Below, piece after piece: positions 7,115 to 9,540 of a stretch of DNA of 9,540 bases; the first letter of the stretch is position 1; every line of letters begins with the position of its first letter. Made by a program: the position numbers and the translations under genes. The DNA is from Desulfobacteraceae bacterium (GTDB lineage Bacteria; Desulfobacterota; DSM-4660; Desulfatiglandales; Desulfatiglandaceae). The stretch spans positions 1 to 9,540 of the forward strand of contig JABMQV010000426.1 of assembly GCA_013203065.1 (NCBI GenBank), written 5' to 3'. Below the pieces are notes generated by a model that had not been told where the DNA came from, did no database searches, and saw nothing but the letters and a program-made list of their open reading frames with translations.

Positions 7115-8083
7115 ATGCAAAAGGATAGGAATTTTTTCATTACTTTTTTGTGCGTCTTGGTTGTTATGGCGGTTGCTCCACTGATGATCCATGACACGCA
7201 CTTTCAGCATCTGCTCATTATGCTTTTACTCTATGCGACGCTGAGCCAGGCATGGAACCTGATCGGGGGCTATGCCGGCCAGGTTTCTTTTGGTCATGCC
7301 GTTTTTTTCGGCATCGGCAGTTACGCTGCCATGGCTCCTCTGATACACTGGGGGCTGACGCCGTGGGCGGGAATGCTGGTCGGCGGAATTGTTGCCATGC
7401 TCTTCTCTGTAATCATCGGGGTCCCGGTTTTCCGCCTCAAGGGACATTATTTTGCCATCTCCACGTTTGCCGTGGCCGAGGTTGTCAGGGAGCTTTTTTC
7501 CAACTGGGACTGGGTTGATGGTGCCATAGGTTTGGATGCCCCGGTTCTCGATCCGGGCTGGTACAATTTCATGTTTTACAAGACCAAACTTCCTTACCTT
7601 TTTACGGCGCTCGCATTTTTTTTCATCATAATGCTTTTGACCTTTCGCATGGAGCGAAGCCGGATGGGATATTACTTCCGGGCTATTAAACAGCGGCCCG
7701 AGGCAGCAGAGGCCATGGGTGTCCACATAACCAAGTATAAACAATACGCGTTCATGATCAGCGCCTTCTTCACTGCCATTTGTGGCTCGGTTTATGGCCA
7801 GTATGTATTGCACATTGAGCCGCACACCGTTTTATCTCTGGATATCTCCATCAAAATTGTATTGATTACCGCACTGGGTGGGGCCGGGTCTCTGTGGGGC
7901 CCCTTGCTGGGCGCCACTATTATGATACCCCTTCAGGAATACAGCCGAGTGTTCCTGGGCGGTACAGGTAAAGGAATCGATCTTATTGTGCTGGGTGCCC
8001 TGATTGTCCTTGTTTGCATTTTTGAGCCCAAGGGCATAGTGGGTTTGATCAAACGGTTCAACCCCGGGGGGAGGAAGAATTAA
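7115..8083 (+). CDS. livM: LivM-type inner-membrane permease of the ABC importer
   Basis: This is the second membrane subunit of the importer, the partner of LivH. It has 322 residues and many hydrophobic segments. The family hallmark LSQAWNLIGGYAGQVSFGHA is present (GYAGQVSFGHA at 52-62), followed by GIGSYAAM. The cytoplasmic loop that contacts the ATPases reads FRAIKQRPEAAEAMGV, with the E-A-A core at 196-198. The C-terminal part has the typical ITALGGAGSLWGPLLGA and ends with EPKGIVGLI. The ATG start has a G-rich ribosome site (GAGAAGGGGG from 7103) a few bases upstream. It follows LivH after 87 bases. Its stop overlaps the LivG start as TAATG, implying translational coupling. As for LivH, the symbol shows family, not proven substrate. 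Confidence 0.93.
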   Translation: MQKDRNFFITFLCVLVVMAVAPLMIHDTHFQHLLIMLLLYATLSQAWNLIGGYAGQVSFGHAVFFGIGSYAAMAPLIHWGLTPWAGMLVGGIVAMLFSVIIGVPVFRLKGHYFAISTFAVAEVVRELFSNWDWVDGAIGLDAPVLDPGWYNFMFYKTKLPYLFTALAFFFIIMLLTFRMERSRMGYYFRAIKQRPEAAEAMGVHITKYKQYAFMISAFFTAICGSVYGQYVLHIEPHTVLSLDISIKIVLITALGGAGSLWGPLLGATIMIPLQEYSRVFLGGTGKGIDLIVLGALIVLVCIFEPKGIVGLIKRFNPGGRKN

Positions 8084-8805
8084 TGGCCATTTTGGAAGCA
8101 AAAAACGTCAGTATGTATTTTGGTGAACTGGCGGCGCTAAGAGATATCAACCTGTCCGTCAAGCAGGGGGAAATCCTGGGGCTGATCGGCCCCAATGGTG
8201 CGGGGAAAACGACTTTTTTTAACTGCATTACCGGTTTTCTGATCTGCACCAAGGGCGACATCTATTTCAAGGACGAAGAGATCACCCGACTTCGCCCCCA
8301 CAAGGTCTGTCATATCGGCATCTGCCGGACCTTTCAAATTGTCCAGAGCTTTCATGAAATGACCGTCTTGGAAAATGTCATGATGGGTGCTTTCTGCCGT
8401 CATCCAAATGCCAAGAAATCTATGGATTTGGCCAGCGAAATATTGGAATTCACTGGTCTTGCAGATAAGAGCAGCCAAATTGCAGGCAGTTTGACACTGG
8501 CAGATCAGAAACGGATTGAACTTGCAAGGACCATTGCGACCGAACCGGAAATTATTCTTTTAGATGAAGTGATGGCCGGGCTGAATCCCACTGAAACAGA
8601 GGAAGCCATTGAATTGATCAAGAAGATCCATAAAAAAGGGCTCACCATAATTGTCGTGGAACACGTAATGGAAGTAATTATGAATATTTCCCAGAGAATT
8701 GCCGTTTTCGATTCAGGGGACCTTGTGGTTGAAGGGCCTCCGGAAAAGGTCGTTCGGGACAAGCGGGTCATACGGGCCTATTTGGGTGAGGAATATCATG
8801 CTTAA
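8083..8805 (+). CDS. livG: LivG-type ATP-binding protein of the ABC importer
   Basis: This cytoplasmic ATPase subunit pairs with LivF to drive LivHM. It has 240 residues. Walker A is GPNGAGKTT (36-44), the Q-loop glutamine is Q85 (RTFQIVQSF), Walker B is IILLDE (157-162) followed by the LivG-typical AGLNPTE, and the switch histidine is H194 (VVEHVME). The C-terminal tail (VVRDKRVIRAYLGEEY) is typical of LivG. The ABC signature is unusual: where LSGGQ is canonical, and E. coli LivG has LAYGQQ, this protein reads LTLADQ (137-142) with neither glycine. The context region SLTLADQKRIELAR otherwise aligns well. The ATG overlaps the LivM stop by one base. The gene itself ends inside the LivF start. 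Confidence 0.94.
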   Translation: MAILEAKNVSMYFGELAALRDINLSVKQGEILGLIGPNGAGKTTFFNCITGFLICTKGDIYFKDEEITRLRPHKVCHIGICRTFQIVQSFHEMTVLENVMMGAFCRHPNAKKSMDLASEILEFTGLADKSSQIAGSLTLADQKRIELARTIATEPEIILLDEVMAGLNPTETEEAIELIKKIHKKGLTIIVVEHVMEVIMNISQRIAVFDSGDLVVEGPPEKVVRDKRVIRAYLGEEYHA

Positions 8806-9502
8806 GGTAAATGGCATCTCTGTCCGCTACGACATCATTCCTGTCTTGCAGAAGGTCACCTTCTCGGTTGAAGAGGGTCAATTCGTTGCCATCGTAGGGG
8901 CCAACAGTGCAGGAAAATCAACCATATTAAAAACCATATCGGGTCTGGTGCGTCCTTTTGAGGGAGATATTGAATTTCTGAACCATAAGATTAGCGATCT
9001 TCCGGCTTATGAAATCGCCGCCCAAGGAATTTCCCACGTTCCTGAAGGGCGCAGGATTTTCGACAAACTAACGGTCAAGGAGAACCTCCTGGTAGGGGCC
9101 CACGTGCGGGATGATCAAGAGGGGGTTTTGCAAACGCTTCAGGAGATGTATTCCCTGTTTCCCCTGTTAAGGGAGAGGGAAAACCAGAAAAGCGAGACCC
9201 TCAGCGGCGGGGAGCGCCAGCAGCTTGCCATCGCCAGGGGGCTCATGTCCAAACCCCGCCTTCTGATGCTGGATGAGCCTTCCCTTGGATTAAGCCCTAT
9301 CCTTTCCAACAAGGTAATCCATACCTGTGCACAGATCAGGCAGACAGGCATAACCATCCTCATGGTGGAGCAAAAGGTTACAGAGGTCCTGAAACAGGTG
9401 GACAAGGGCTATGTCCTTCAGAGGGGCAAAATTATTATGGAGGGCAAGGGTCCAGAACTTCTGGAAACCGACCTGATCCGCAAGGCCTATTTGGGCCTAT
9501 AG
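8798..9502 (+). CDS. livF: LivF-type ATP-binding protein of the ABC importer
   Basis: This is the second ATPase subunit of the importer, the partner of LivG. It has 234 residues. Walker A is GANSAGKST (34-42), with Ser where Gly is commoner. The Q-loop region is ISHVPEGRRIF, typical of LivF. The signature is canonical LSGGE (135-139), followed by RQQLAIARGL. Walker B ends in LDE with D159 and E160, followed by PSLGLSP. The switch position carries Gln (Q192 in VEQK), as in other LivF proteins, rather than His. The C-terminus RKAYLGL is typical. The ATG at 8798 overlaps the last 8 bases of livG and has GTGAGGA (8786-8792) just upstream. The frame is open further upstream, but only as overlap with livG and without family resemblance. 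The remaining 38 bases of the window after the stop show no feature. Confidence 0.94.
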   Translation: MLKVNGISVRYDIIPVLQKVTFSVEEGQFVAIVGANSAGKSTILKTISGLVRPFEGDIEFLNHKISDLPAYEIAAQGISHVPEGRRIFDKLTVKENLLVGAHVRDDQEGVLQTLQEMYSLFPLLRERENQKSETLSGGERQQLAIARGLMSKPRLLMLDEPSLGLSPILSNKVIHTCAQIRQTGITILMVEQKVTEVLKQVDKGYVLQRGKIIMEGKGPELLETDLIRKAYLGL

Positions 9503-9540
9503 TTTCACGGAGCACCGCGCCAATCCAATTCTATTTTTTA

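Noticed and set aside
7226..7825. Minus-strand open frame (199 codons) opposite LivM
   Set aside because: It is antisense to a well-supported permease, and the product is hydrophilic and low in recognisable structure with no family resemblance.

Overview
The window is a single-strand, gene-dense bacterial stretch. All nine genes I can support lie on the + strand, and the long minus-strand reading frames look like shadows. The gene set suggests an anaerobic Gram-negative (diderm) bacterium. The evidence is an aldehyde:ferredoxin oxidoreductase (AOR) family tungsten/molybdenum enzyme with a MoaD/ThiS-like partner, and a branched-chain-type ABC importer whose binding protein has an ordinary signal peptide and no lipobox. 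A Desulfobacterota (former Deltaproteobacteria) host would fit, but that is inference from gene content and style; no marker gene here proves it.

Region 1 (1-2369) is housekeeping. It holds the C-terminal part of the transcription-repair coupling factor Mfd, cut by the left edge, followed 35 bases later by proC (pyrroline-5-carboxylate reductase, last step of proline synthesis). Region 2 (2370-2529) is a non-coding gap with a consensus-like -35 hexamer inside a dyad. It is the most likely place for a new promoter.

Region 3 (2530-4721) holds a small MoaD/ThiS-like protein ending in Gly-Gly-Gly and an AOR-family enzyme with all four expected iron-sulfur cysteines. The first gene ends in a run of eight G. 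The enzyme's reading frame is open back across that run, so a -1 slip there would fuse the two proteins. The enzyme's own start appears to be a TTG.

Region 4 (4825-9502) is a complete five-gene HAAT/Liv-type importer in the order binding protein, LivH permease, LivM permease, LivG ATPase, LivF ATPase. A strong hairpin sits between the binding protein and LivH. The last three genes are tightly packed: TAATG between LivM and LivG, and an 8-base overlap between LivG and LivF. The ATPases are asymmetric: LivG has a degenerate ABC signature and a canonical His switch, while LivF has a canonical signature and Gln at the switch position.

A reasonable reading is that regions 3 and 4 work together. 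The importer brings in an amino acid or aromatic/organic acid, and the AOR oxidises an aldehyde formed from it, or reduces the acid, with ferredoxin as electron carrier. The co-orientation and the lack of an obvious terminator between them support this, but the substrate cannot be read from the sequence. I found no RNA genes, insertion sequences, CRISPR arrays or phage genes. No gap without a gene exceeds about 160 bases.
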